Assembly: GCA_046297455.1 (NCBI GenBank)
Contig: JBKBIT010000016.1
Span: 38,007 to 102,006, forward strand
DNA from: ZYF759 sp046297455
GTDB lineage: Bacteria > Pseudomonadota > Alphaproteobacteria > Rhizobiales > Rhizobiaceae
Length of the DNA: 64,000 bases
Reading direction: 5' to 3'
In this document: positions 42,836 through 51,943 of the stretch, piece after piece
Position numbering within the stretch: the first letter of the stretch is position 1
How the letters are laid out: every line of letters begins with the position of its first letter
Made by a program: the position numbers and the translations under genes
The notes under the pieces: model-generated
What the model was told of the DNA's origin: nothing
What the model saw: only the letters and a program-made list of their open reading frames with translations
The model's database searches: none

Positions 42836-43756
42836 TCATGTCCGCGCAAGTGCATGCAGCGCCGTGACCAAGGCGTCCCTGTTGGCACTGATACCCTTGT
42901 AGGCCAGTTGAGCAGCGTCCAGCGCCGCCAGTTGGCTTGCGAGCGATGCAGCAAGCCGGGCGCGGTCCGGGTGTACGGCCAGTTTCTGCATCGGATCCAG
43001 ATGAATGCGGATCGTGAACAGGATATCGCCGCTTTCCGGCAGCTTTCGCAATGTCTGTCGCTCTACGCGAATGAAGGCAGCGGCCAGCGGTTCGGGGCCG
43101 AGCAGCCCGGCCTTGCTGTCCGTCACGCCCGCATCGCGCTGGCCCTTCGAGCGCGGGAGATGCAGGCGGTCGTCTTCCTGCAGCGACCAGTTCATTCGCT
43201 CCACCGGCTGGTCGACATGCAGATTGTCGAAGATGCGGCCGATAATGGCGGCCGGCCTTGTGCCGGCACCGAAGCCCGGCACCGGGATGTGGATCGTGTC
43301 GAGTGGCAGGCCGAATTTTTCGGCCAGGCTCCAGGACGATGGAAAACACAGTGCGGCGGCCGCCAGCCGCCCGCCATCCGTGCCCTTGCGCATCAGCACC
43401 AGGTCTTCCTGAACCAGCAACGAGGCAGCGACGAGAGGCGTCTGCGGCCAGGAATCGAGCGCGACGGATTGCTTTCCCGCCACGATCTCGATGGCGTTTG
43501 CGGTCCGCCGATAGATGTCGGGAAACCGGGAAGGCAGGTGGGCGGCCAGCATCGCCAGCACTTCTGCCTGCGCCTTGATTGTCTCGGGTTCGGCGGCGAA
43601 CACCGTATTGAAATCCGTCTCGTAGAGCCACCGCTTCAGGTCGAGTTGCTGCGTGAGTCGATCATCCGGCTCGATCCACTCCGCAGGGTCGAGCGGCTTC
43701 AGTCCGATCGTGAAGGGCGTTGCCGAACCGTCATAGGGCGTGCGTGCCAGTGTCAT
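42836..43756 (-). CDS. DUF3445 haem-dependent oxidative N-demethylase-like protein
   Basis: A 306-residue protein of the DUF3445 family: TIGLKPLDPAEWIEPDDRL at the N-terminus, VQEDLVLMRKG, and LAAAALCFPSSWSLAEKFG with the typical CFPSSW, followed by MNWSLQEDDRL. A characterised member is the alpha subunit of a haem-dependent oxidative N-demethylase. The partner subunits are not seen here, so the activity is inference. The gene overlaps the pabC-like gene by four bases and is in the pab operon. Confidence 0.8.
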   Translation of the reverse strand: MTLARTPYDGSATPFTIGLKPLDPAEWIEPDDRLTQQLDLKRWLYETDFNTVFAAEPETIKAQAEVLAMLAAHLPSRFPDIYRRTANAIEIVAGKQSVALDSWPQTPLVAASLLVQEDLVLMRKGTDGGRLAAAALCFPSSWSLAEKFGLPLDTIHIPVPGFGAGTRPAAIIGRIFDNLHVDQPVERMNWSLQEDDRLHLPRSKGQRDAGVTDSKAGLLGPEPLAAAFIRVERQTLRKLPESGDILFTIRIHLDPMQKLAVHPDRARLAASLASQLAALDAAQLAYKGISANRDALVTALHALART

Positions 43757-44421
43757 GCCTCATCTCCCGCCAGTCGCGCCCGAATGAGGCCCCTCAGCGA
43801 GTTGCCGACAAAAATCTCACCATTGGTCAGGTCTTGCGGCGTGATCTCGGCTTCCTGTGCTGTGCCTTCCGCCAGCAACTCCGCGCGCAGGACGCCCGGC
43901 AAGAGGCCGGCCGAAAGGGGCGGCGTCAGCAGGATGCCGAGGCTTGCACGCACGAAAACATTCGTGATCGTGCCCTCGCAGACCATGCCACGCGTGTTCA
44001 GCATCACCACCTCGTCGGCTTCGCCGCTCCCATATTCCGCTCTCGCCGCCTCGTATCTCTCGCGAATCGTCGTCTTGTGGCGGACCAGCGGGTCTTCGGG
44101 ATCGATCCTGGTCGCCGCGATCCGCAACGTCCACACAGTATCCTGGGCCAACGGTTCGAAGGGCTGTTGCGCCAGTTCGCATCCGCCATCAGGTCTCAAT
44201 GTCAGGCGCACCCGCAAAGGCCCTTCGGCGTCACCGATCTGGTCGAGGCAATGCCGTACCTGCCGGGGATCGTGGGGCAGGCCCAACTGGGCAGCCGACC
44301 GCGCCAGCCGATCGAGGTGCCTTGCCTCGCGGATCAGGCCGCGGCCGGGTTCCCATCGCATTGTCTCGAAGAGGGCGAAGCCGGTGCCATTCCCGTGGCG
44401 AAGCGGCCCTTCAGCAGACAT
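43753..44421 (-). CDS. pabC: Class IV aminotransferase, probable aminodeoxychorismate lyase PabC
   Basis: A 222-residue PLP enzyme of fold type IV, likely releasing pyruvate from aminodeoxychorismate to give 4-aminobenzoate. Its N-terminal FALFETMRWEPGRGL, HLDRLARSAA, the catalytic Lys in VRHKTTIRERYE, and the cofactor loop CEGTITNVFV are conserved. Its ATG lies 88 bases inside the end of pabB and has its own ribosome site GGAGGGAG (44432-44439, minus). DUF3445 follows with a 4-base overlap. Confidence 0.87.
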   Translation of the reverse strand: MSAEGPLRHGNGTGFALFETMRWEPGRGLIREARHLDRLARSAAQLGLPHDPRQVRHCLDQIGDAEGPLRVRLTLRPDGGCELAQQPFEPLAQDTVWTLRIAATRIDPEDPLVRHKTTIRERYEAARAEYGSGEADEVVMLNTRGMVCEGTITNVFVRASLGILLTPPLSAGLLPGVLRAELLAEGTAQEAEITPQDLTNGEIFVGNSLRGLIRARLAGDEA

Positions 44422-45518
44422 TCGGCATATTCTCCCTCCGCCGTGGAATCGAACACCACGCCGCCGCCCACATTGAAGGTCGCGCGCCCCTCTGGAAAGA
44501 GCGAAAGAGTTCGGATCGCCACGGAAAACCGCATCCGTCCCGTCGGCGCGACCCAGCCGATGGCACCGCAATAGACGTCGCGCGGCCGGTCCTCGAGCTC
44601 GCGCAGGATCTCCATGGCCCGGATCTTCGGTGCGCCGGTGATTGAGCCGCAGGGAAACAGCGCCTCCAGGATTTCAGGCAAGCTGATCTCTGGCCGGAGA
44701 CGCGCGCGCACCCTGCTCACCATCTGGTGGACGGTGGGGTAGGTCTCGACATTGAAGAGTTCCGGCACGCTCAGCGAGCCGACTTCGGTGACGCGCGAGA
44801 TGTCGTTGCGCAACAGATCGACGATCATCCGGTTTTCGGCCTGGTTCTTGGGGTCGTTGGCCAGGAACAGCCGCTGTGCACGGTCCTGTTCCGGGCTTGT
44901 GCCGCGCGGTGCGGTTCCCTTCATCGGCAGCGTCTCGATCCAGCGATCCTCCTTCACCTCGAAGAAGAGTTCGGGCGACCGCGAGACGACGACCGGTCCG
45001 TCCAGATCCACCAATGCGGCATGGCGCACCGGCTGGCGCGCGGTCATTCTCGCCATCAGTGCCAGCGGGTCGCCGTTCCAGCGTGCTTCGACCGGAAAGG
45101 TCAGATTGCCCTGGTAGCAGTCGCCCAGCGCCAGATGGCGATGCAGCTGGTGGAAGCTCTCGCGATAACGCTCGAAGCTCCAGCAGGCGACCGGGTCCAC
45201 CAACTCCGCCTCGCCATCCTGCATGGTGGTCAGGTCGGGCAGCTCGTCCGTCGGTCCGTCAAAGACGCCGAGGCAGAACAGCGGCGCGCGGCGTCCCTCT
45301 GGCAGCAGGGGCCGCAGTTTCGGCTCGAGCAGGTAGCCCGCTTCGTAGGAGATATAGCCGGCCAGCCATTTGCCTGCCCGCCGCGCTGCGTCCGCCGCTT
45401 CGAGCGCCGGGCCGAATTCGTCCTGGTTCCACGGTGCGATGATCTCGCGAGGCGCGCAGAAGCCGACCTGCTCGCCGGTCAGGTCGTTGCGAAAGAAGAC
45501 GGTCTGCCGTGATGTCAA
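44334..45518 (-). CDS. pabB: Aminodeoxychorismate synthase component I PabB
   Basis: A 394-residue chorismate-using enzyme. Typical motifs are the GYISYEAGYLLEP start region, YQGNLTFPVEA, LPMKGTAPRG, NRMIVDLLRNDISRV, ALFPCGSITGAPKIRAMEI and GEYAECLLKGRF. It makes aminodeoxychorismate for folate. The last 29 codons overlap the pabC start in another frame, and after RFATG the tail does not look conserved. This resembles a PabBC fusion that has been split. Confidence 0.92.
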   Translation of the reverse strand: MTSRQTVFFRNDLTGEQVGFCAPREIIAPWNQDEFGPALEAADAARRAGKWLAGYISYEAGYLLEPKLRPLLPEGRRAPLFCLGVFDGPTDELPDLTTMQDGEAELVDPVACWSFERYRESFHQLHRHLALGDCYQGNLTFPVEARWNGDPLALMARMTARQPVRHAALVDLDGPVVVSRSPELFFEVKEDRWIETLPMKGTAPRGTSPEQDRAQRLFLANDPKNQAENRMIVDLLRNDISRVTEVGSLSVPELFNVETYPTVHQMVSRVRARLRPEISLPEILEALFPCGSITGAPKIRAMEILRELEDRPRDVYCGAIGWVAPTGRMRFSVAIRTLSLFPEGRATFNVGGGVVFDSTAEGEYAECLLKGRFATGMAPASPSSRQCDGNPAAA

Positions 45519-45539
45519 CGAAGTGCTCCGACCAACGGG

Positions 45540-47402
45540 TCAGCTGCTGCTGTCTTCCATCGCTTCCAGCTCGTCGATCATGCCTTCGATCACCGACAGT
45601 CCCTTTTGCCAGAAGGCGGGGTCGGATGCGTCGAGCCCGAAAGGGGCCAGCAGTTCGGAATGGTGTTTGGTACCACCGGCCTTCAGCATCTCGAAATACT
45701 TGTCCTGGAAACCGCTTTCGGCCTGCTGGTAGACCGCGAAGAGCGAGTTCACCAGGCAGTCGCCAAACGCATAGGCGTAGACGTAGAAGGGCGAGTGGAT
45801 GAAGTGCGGGATATAGGCCCAGAATGTCTCGTAGCCTTCGCCGAGCCGGATTGCCGGGCCCAGGCTTTCGGCCTGAACCTCGAGCCAGAACTGTCCGATC
45901 TGGTCGGAGGTGAGTTCGCCCTCGCGGCGCGCCTCGTGCAGTCTGCGCTCGAACGCATAGAAGGCGATCTGCCGCACGACCGTGTTGATCATGTCCTCGA
46001 CCTTCTGGGCCAGCATCGCCTTGCGCTCGCGCGGGTTTTCGGTGCGTGCCAGCAGCGAGCGGAAGGTGAGCATTTCGCCGAAGACGGAAGCCGTCTCTGC
46101 CAGGGTGAGCGGGGTCGCTGCCATCAGGGCGCCCTGGCGCGCGGCCAGCACCTGGTGCACACCGTGGCCGAGTTCGTGCGCCAGCGTCATCACGTCGCGC
46201 GGCTTGCCGAGATAGTTCAGCAGCACATAGGGATGCGCCGAGGGTACGGTCGGGTGGGCAAAGGCGCCCGGCGCCTTGCCGGGGCGTACCGGCGCGTCGA
46301 TCCAGTTCCGGTCGAAGAAATCGCGCGCGATGTCGGCCATGCGCGGGTCGAAGTCGCCATAGGCCGACAGCACGGTCTGCCGTGCCTCGTCCCAGCCGAT
46401 GACCTCCTGCGGGGTTTCCGGCAATGGCGCGTTGCGGTCCCAATGGTTGAGCACGTCCATGCCCAGCCATCGCGCTTTCATCGCATAATAGCGGTGGGAG
46501 AGGCGGGGATAGGCATCCTTGACGGCCGCAGCCAACGCATCCACCACCTCGCGCTCGACCCGGTTGGCCAGATGGCGCGCATCCGCGATATCGTCAAAGC
46601 CGCGCCAGCGATCGGAAATCTCCTTGTCCTTGGCCAGCGTGTTCTGGATCAGCGTGAAGACGCGCAGGTTCGATTTGAGCGTTGTCGCAAGTGCGTCGGC
46701 CGCCTCGCGCCGCACGGCGCCATCGGGATCCTGGAGCCGGTTGAGCGTCGGTTCCAGCGAAAGTTCCTCGCCACCGACATTGAAGCGCAGCGCCGTCATC
46801 GTCTCGTCGAAAAGCCGGTTCCAGGCGCCGCGACCGGTCAGCGATTTCTCGTGGAAGAGCTGCTCGATCCGGTCCTCCAGCTGGTAGGGCCGGTCCATTC
46901 TCAGATCGACGATCCAGGGACGGTAGCGGGCTAGACCTGGCGAGGTGTCCATGGCCGCCTCGATCACCGCGTCCTCGATGCGGTTGAGCTCCAGTGGGAA
47001 GAACAGGAGATGCGTCCCGATGTCGGTCAGCTTCTGCTGCATATCGCCATAAAGCTTGGCCCGCGCCGGATCCGACGTGTCGCCCGCATAAAGCAGGCCG
47101 GCATAGGAGGCGATCCGTCCGATCAGGTCCTCGAGCGTATCGAATGCTTCGATCGCCTGACCCAGCCTGCCTCTCTCACCCGCGGCTGCCTCGTCGGCGA
47201 GCCGGCCTTTCCATTCCGCCTCGAAGGCCATCGCCTCGCGTGCGGCGCGGTCGAGATCGCTTGCGAGCTCGGGCGAATCCATGGCGGGGTACAGATCGGT
47301 CAGGTTCCATTCCGGCAGGTCGCCAAACTGCTGCCGCGCGCCAGTTCCTGTCCGCGCTGATGCTTCAGCGATTGCCGCTGTCTGTCGGGGTGTCGCCGCC
47401 AT
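45540..47402 (-). CDS. pepF: M3-family oligoendopeptidase F
   Basis: A 620-residue zinc oligopeptidase. The metal site MTLAHELGHGVHQ (His409 onward) and the downstream Glu in LAETASVFGEML are intact, as is the substrate-binding HFIHSPFYVYAYAFGDCL near residue 540. It degrades short peptides in the cytoplasm. An N-terminal extension of about 25 residues precedes the first conserved helix (FGDLPEWNLTDLYP). The next gene, the sigma-54 activator, is divergent. Confidence 0.95.
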   Translation of the reverse strand: MAATPRQTAAIAEASARTGTGARQQFGDLPEWNLTDLYPAMDSPELASDLDRAAREAMAFEAEWKGRLADEAAAGERGRLGQAIEAFDTLEDLIGRIASYAGLLYAGDTSDPARAKLYGDMQQKLTDIGTHLLFFPLELNRIEDAVIEAAMDTSPGLARYRPWIVDLRMDRPYQLEDRIEQLFHEKSLTGRGAWNRLFDETMTALRFNVGGEELSLEPTLNRLQDPDGAVRREAADALATTLKSNLRVFTLIQNTLAKDKEISDRWRGFDDIADARHLANRVEREVVDALAAAVKDAYPRLSHRYYAMKARWLGMDVLNHWDRNAPLPETPQEVIGWDEARQTVLSAYGDFDPRMADIARDFFDRNWIDAPVRPGKAPGAFAHPTVPSAHPYVLLNYLGKPRDVMTLAHELGHGVHQVLAARQGALMAATPLTLAETASVFGEMLTFRSLLARTENPRERKAMLAQKVEDMINTVVRQIAFYAFERRLHEARREGELTSDQIGQFWLEVQAESLGPAIRLGEGYETFWAYIPHFIHSPFYVYAYAFGDCLVNSLFAVYQQAESGFQDKYFEMLKAGGTKHHSELLAPFGLDASDPAFWQKGLSVIEGMIDELEAMEDSSS

Positions 47403-47569
47403 GGGATGCCCTTGCCTCGTCTCGGTTAATCGCGGGTCCTGGTGCCACGCCCGCGGTCACGCCGCCATAAGAAATCATTCACCCGAAATCTTGAACTCTT
47501 GTTCACGGGGATGTGCCACTTTGAAGCAGGCACAGCCGTCAGATCAAGCGTCGGATACCGCGTCCCTTC

Positions 47570-49075
47570 ATGTCACGTACAGTCCTCATTGTCGACGACG
47601 ACCCCGTCCAGCTTCGCCTCCTCGAGGCAATGCTGGCCAAGCTCGGCTTCGACGTCGTGGCGGTGGACAACGGCATGGACGCGCTGGACCAGCTGGCGGA
47701 GGCAAATGCAGACAAATTCGGCGTGCTGGTTCTCGATCTCGTGATGCCCGGGATGGGCGGTCTCGAGGTGCTCGAGGTCATGCGGAAGCGGTCGATGTCA
47801 GTTACCGTCATCGTGCTGACCGCGCAGGGCAGCATCGAGATGGCGGTTTCGGCGATGCGGGCAGGGGCGTTCGATTTTGTGGTCAAGCCGGTGGCGCCGG
47901 AAAGGCTGCGCACCGCAATCGAGGCCGCGTTGAAGGTCGAAACGGTCGAGTCCGAGCAGCGCCGTCGGCGCCGCCGCGCCGATCCCGGCGTCACCTTCGA
48001 CGATTTCGTCTTCCGGAGCGCTGCGATGGACCGTGTCTTGCGCCTGTCGCGCAAGGCATCGGAGACCGACATTCCGGTTCTCGTCGAGGGCGAATCCGGC
48101 GTGGGCAAGGAACTGGTGGCACGCGCCATCGGCACCGCTTCGGCGCGCCGGGGACAACCTTTCGTCACCGTCAATTGCGGCGCGATCCCGGACACGCTTG
48201 TCGAGAGCATCCTGTTTGGCCACGAAAAGGGCTCCTTCACCGGCGCCACGGAAAGACATGTCGGCAAATTCGTCGAGGCCGATGGCGGTACGCTGTTCCT
48301 GGACGAGGTCGGCGAGTTGCCGCCCTCTGCCCAGGTCAAGCTTCTGCGGGCGGTGCAGGAGGGCGAGATCGACCCCGTCGGCGCGCGTGCCAGCGTGAAG
48401 GTCGACATCAGGCTGATCTCGGCCACCCATCGCGATCTCATCCAGATGGTCAAAGACGGCGATTTTCGCGAGGATCTCTACTACCGCCTGAACGTGTTCC
48501 CGATCCATGTGCCGGCGCTGCGGATGCGCCGCGACGACATTCCACTCCTGGTGCGCCATTTCCTTGCCCGCGCCTGCGAACAGACCGGCCGCCGGTTGGT
48601 CGGACTCGACGCCCGTGCGATGGAACTGCTGGTCGCCTGCGACTGGCCGGGCAACATCCGCCAGCTCGAAAACGCCCTTCTGCGCGCCGTCGTTCTGGCC
48701 GATGGCGACCAGCTGACCGAGGCGGAATTCCCGCAGATCAGGGCGCTGGTTGAAGGCATCGATCTTGGTCGCGAGGCGGCCGAGGCGCCACCGCTCGACG
48801 ACGAGTACCTGGTGTCCTCCTTCGCCGCAGCACTCGGCGATGATGGGTCTGCACCGACCCTGCCGGCGACTGCCATCGACATGCTGGACGATGACGGTGA
48901 GATGCGCAGCCTGGCTGAAGTGGAAGAGCGCATGATCCGCATGGCGATCGCCCATTATGGCGGCCAGATGAGCGAGGTGGCACGACGGCTCGGCATTGGT
49001 CGCTCCACCCTGTATCGCAAGCTCAAGGAATACGGCATCGAAGCCGACCGACGTGGCGAACCCATCGCCTCCTGA
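47570..49075 (+). CDS. Sigma-54-dependent response regulator (NtrC family)
   Basis: A 501-residue activator with receiver, AAA+ and Fis-type HTH domains. Asp56 is the phosphoacceptor (VLVLDLVMPG), followed by VKPVAPER. The AAA+ part has Walker A GESGVGKELVARAI, the sigma-54 loop GSFTGA (Ala to Ser in GAFTGA), Walker B GTLFLDEVGEL and the NCGAIPDTLVES region. The HTH reads MSEVARRLGIGRSTLYRKLK. No kinase is adjacent, so the stimulus is unknown. ATG 47570 begins the conserved receiver. Confidence 0.95.
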   Translation: MSRTVLIVDDDPVQLRLLEAMLAKLGFDVVAVDNGMDALDQLAEANADKFGVLVLDLVMPGMGGLEVLEVMRKRSMSVTVIVLTAQGSIEMAVSAMRAGAFDFVVKPVAPERLRTAIEAALKVETVESEQRRRRRRADPGVTFDDFVFRSAAMDRVLRLSRKASETDIPVLVEGESGVGKELVARAIGTASARRGQPFVTVNCGAIPDTLVESILFGHEKGSFTGATERHVGKFVEADGGTLFLDEVGELPPSAQVKLLRAVQEGEIDPVGARASVKVDIRLISATHRDLIQMVKDGDFREDLYYRLNVFPIHVPALRMRRDDIPLLVRHFLARACEQTGRRLVGLDARAMELLVACDWPGNIRQLENALLRAVVLADGDQLTEAEFPQIRALVEGIDLGREAAEAPPLDDEYLVSSFAAALGDDGSAPTLPATAIDMLDDDGEMRSLAEVEERMIRMAIAHYGGQMSEVARRLGIGRSTLYRKLKEYGIEADRRGEPIAS

Positions 49076-49275
49076 GCTTTGTGGACACTTTCACCCAGGC
49101 AAGGTTTCGTTTACCATGACCATGATGTGGGCGGCATTGTGTGGATTGGCCATGTTCCCGCCACTGTCTTGGCCCAATCTGTCTTCAATAATCGGTGATT
49201 AACCATTAGGATTGATATTCGGGCGAACGTGGGAGCCCGGCTTTTCGGTCCGGGGACAGCCAACAGGCCGGTGAT

Positions 49276-51168
49276 TTGTATACCATAGCGAAGACCATAT
49301 CGGGGAAACGGGTCTTGGACAGGGGATGGGCTTTCTGGCCCGCGGCGCTTGCATCTGCGCTGATCCTGCTTCTGATGGCATCGACCGCAGCTAGCGCCGA
49401 AACACGGACGCTCAAGCTGCATTTCACCCATACCAACGAGCGCGCCGAAATCACGTTCAAGCAGAACGGGCGCTATATCAAGGAAGGTCTGGACCGGATC
49501 AACTGGATCCTGCGCGACTGGCGTCGCAACGAGGCCACCGAAATGGACCCCAGACTGCTGGACCTGCTCTGGGAGGTCTATCAGCAGTCCGGTTCGCGGG
49601 CCCATATCCACGTCATCTCCGCCTATCGCTCTCCGGCTACCAACCAGATGCTGCGCAGCCGCAGTTCCGGCGTCGCCGATAACAGCCAGCACACCCGCGG
49701 CCGCGCGATCGACTTCTTCCTGCCCGATGTTTCGCCTGCCAGGCTGCGCGAGCTCGGTCTTCGCCATCATGGTGGCGGCGTCGGCTACTATCCGCGTTCG
49801 GGCTCTCCTTTTGTGCATCTCGACACCGGCAGCGTGCGCCACTGGCCGCGCATGAACCGCCAGCAGCTGATGGCGGTGTTCCCCGATGGGCGCACGATCC
49901 ACGTGCCGAGCGACGGCAGGCCTTTGCCTGGCTATCAGCAGGCACTGGCAGCCTACGAGGCCCGCCAGCGCGGCCAGGCTCCGGTCCAGGTTGCGAGCGC
50001 AGGCTCGTCGGCGGCTGCTTCCTCGTCCAGCGGTGGCGGCTTCCTGGCCAATCTCTTCCGCGGTGGCCAGCAGCCTGCAGAGGCTCAGCCTGCCCAACGG
50101 CCCGCAACCCGTACCGCCAGTGCGCCTGCCGCAGCCCCGGCCCCCGCCGCTCCTGTTCGCCAGGCGCAGCCGGAGCCGTCGACGCCGGAAACGATCCTGG
50201 CCGCACTGCCGCCAAGCCGTGTGCCGATCCCGATGGCTGCACCGCGTCCGTCCGTGCCGGTCGGCGCGCCCGCCGCGGCTGAAGCGGCGCCTGCCGCTCC
50301 CGCCCCCGCCGCAGCGCCGGTGGCGGTCGCCGAAACCATTCCGTTAGAAGTGCGCGACGAGGCCGATATCCGCCAGGAGATCGAAAGCCGCCAGCAGGTG
50401 CAGACCGCTGCCATCGCGCCGATCCCCATGCCGCGTCCGGATCGTGCCGCGCCCGCCGCCTCCTTGCAGACGGCTTCCGTTGCCGAACCCGCAGAGCCGG
50501 CGCTTGCCGCCTTGGCCGCCACTTCGCGGGACGCCGGCGGCGCCGCGATCGAGGAACTCCTTGCCGCTCGTTCCCAGCAGCCGCCAGTCCCGGTGATGCG
50601 TCCGCGCGCCACGGACGCCGAAGCGCCGACCTCTGGCTTGTTGGCCGGACAGGATGGTGGAACGCCGATCGTGCTGGCTGCGCTGCCCGACACCCGTGGC
50701 AACCTGGCGCTGGAGCGTAGTGCCGGCACAGGTGAAGCCGCCGCCGCAAAGGAACGTGCGCTGGCCGCTGCGGGTGACAGCAGGCTTGCGCCGATCTCCG
50801 CCGCCGCTTCGCCGCGCAGCGCGATCATCTCCCGCGATCAGGGCATTGATGCGGTTGCAGCGCTCGATTCGGGCGTCCGCACCACGACCAAGTCGGCGCG
50901 TCCTAGCCGTGAGACGGTGGCTGCCCGGCATCGTCGGCCGAATGTGCGGCCGATCGAAGCCGATCACGCTCGTTGGGCGTTCGAGACCCGGACGATCGCG
51001 TCCGTCTCGGAGGCTACCCGGGCGCCGTCATTCCTGCCCAGCGCCGTGCGGGGTGCACCAAGCACGGTCTACACGACCGGCTTCCAGCAGATGGCGGTCG
51101 TCGAGTCCAACCGCTTCAGCGGTCAGGCCGTACGCTTCTTGTCGGTGGCGCGTTTCAGCGCGAACTGA
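49276..51168 (+). CDS. M15-type (DUF882) peptidase with long Ala/Pro-rich C-terminal region
   Basis: A 630-residue envelope protein. N-terminal signal-like helix (about 18-41), then a DUF882/peptidase M15A domain with the zinc motif SQHTRGRAIDFF (His139, Asp146) and FVHLD (His181, Asp183). From about residue 225 a low-complexity tail of roughly 400 residues is rich in Ala, Pro and Gln, with repeats such as PAAAPAPAAP. The catalytic part should cut peptidoglycan peptides in the periplasm. The start is a TTG (49276) or another TTG at 49315; no ATG fits. Confidence 0.88.
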   Translation: MYTIAKTISGKRVLDRGWAFWPAALASALILLLMASTAASAETRTLKLHFTHTNERAEITFKQNGRYIKEGLDRINWILRDWRRNEATEMDPRLLDLLWEVYQQSGSRAHIHVISAYRSPATNQMLRSRSSGVADNSQHTRGRAIDFFLPDVSPARLRELGLRHHGGGVGYYPRSGSPFVHLDTGSVRHWPRMNRQQLMAVFPDGRTIHVPSDGRPLPGYQQALAAYEARQRGQAPVQVASAGSSAAASSSSGGGFLANLFRGGQQPAEAQPAQRPATRTASAPAAAPAPAAPVRQAQPEPSTPETILAALPPSRVPIPMAAPRPSVPVGAPAAAEAAPAAPAPAAAPVAVAETIPLEVRDEADIRQEIESRQQVQTAAIAPIPMPRPDRAAPAASLQTASVAEPAEPALAALAATSRDAGGAAIEELLAARSQQPPVPVMRPRATDAEAPTSGLLAGQDGGTPIVLAALPDTRGNLALERSAGTGEAAAAKERALAAAGDSRLAPISAAASPRSAIISRDQGIDAVAALDSGVRTTTKSARPSRETVAARHRRPNVRPIEADHARWAFETRTIASVSEATRAPSFLPSAVRGAPSTVYTTGFQQMAVVESNRFSGQAVRFLSVARFSAN

Positions 51169-51193
51169 TCATGCAGTCGGGATGAAATGCCGG

Positions 51194-51829
51194 TCAGACG
51201 CGGCGCAAGCGCGCCGCGTCTGCCGCAAGCTGCTCGATGGCCTGCCAGTCGCGCTCTTCTACCAGCTTTGCCGGGGCAACCCACGAACCGCCGACGCACA
51301 CGACATTCGGCAGCGAGAGATAGCTTTCGGCATTCTCGAGCGAGACCCCGCCGGTTGGGCAGAACATGGCGTTGGGCAGTGGCGAGGCCAGCGACTTGAG
51401 ATAGGATGCCCCTCCCGCCGGTCCGGCAGGAAAGAACTTCATCATGGTCACCCCTTCTTCCAGCATTGCCATTGCTTCGCTGGGCGTGGCGACACCTGGC
51501 AGGAAAGGCGCGTCGCTGAGATTGGCCGCGTCGATCAGTTCCTGCGTGGCGCCCGGGCTGACAACGAAGCGGGCGCCCGCTGCAGTCGCCTCCTGGTACT
51601 GCAGGGCATTCAGGACGGTACCCGCGCCCACGATGACTTCCGGCGCTTCGTCGGCAATCAGGCGAATGGCGTCGAGCGCCTGACGGGTTCGCAGCGTCAC
51701 CTCGATGGCCGGCAGGCCGCCCCGCATCAGTGCCTTGGCAAGCGGTACGGCGTCGGCCAGCCTTTCGATGGTCAGAACAGGCAACACGGGTTGTCCCTTG
51801 AGGATGGAGAGCAGGACTTGGTTCTTCAT
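51194..51829 (-). CDS. eda: KDPG/KHG aldolase
   Basis: A 211-residue class I aldolase splitting 2-keto-3-deoxy-6-phosphogluconate to pyruvate and glyceraldehyde-3-phosphate in the Entner-Doudoroff pathway. The sequence has VLPVLTIERLADAVPLAKAL, GLPAIEVTLRT, VGAGTVLNALQYQEA, the Schiff-base Lys in MMKFFPAGPAGG, and FCPTGGVSLEN. The product begins MKNQVLLSILK. No other ED genes are present in the window. Confidence 0.95.
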   Translation of the reverse strand: MKNQVLLSILKGQPVLPVLTIERLADAVPLAKALMRGGLPAIEVTLRTRQALDAIRLIADEAPEVIVGAGTVLNALQYQEATAAGARFVVSPGATQELIDAANLSDAPFLPGVATPSEAMAMLEEGVTMMKFFPAGPAGGASYLKSLASPLPNAMFCPTGGVSLENAESYLSLPNVVCVGGSWVAPAKLVEERDWQAIEQLAADAARLRRV

Positions 51830-51943
51830 CGCAACTGGGCTCCCTGGTGCAACAATCTGTCTGGCAAGGGCGATTATCAGACCGCGCCGACGCTGTCCAT
51901 TTCAGGTCCGGCACGGCACGGTCTTGTCCCCCTTATTGCCCGA

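Noticed and set aside
42854..44476. 540-codon open frame on the plus strand opposite DUF3445 and pabC
   Set aside because: It has no recognisable motif, while both opposite genes are clear.
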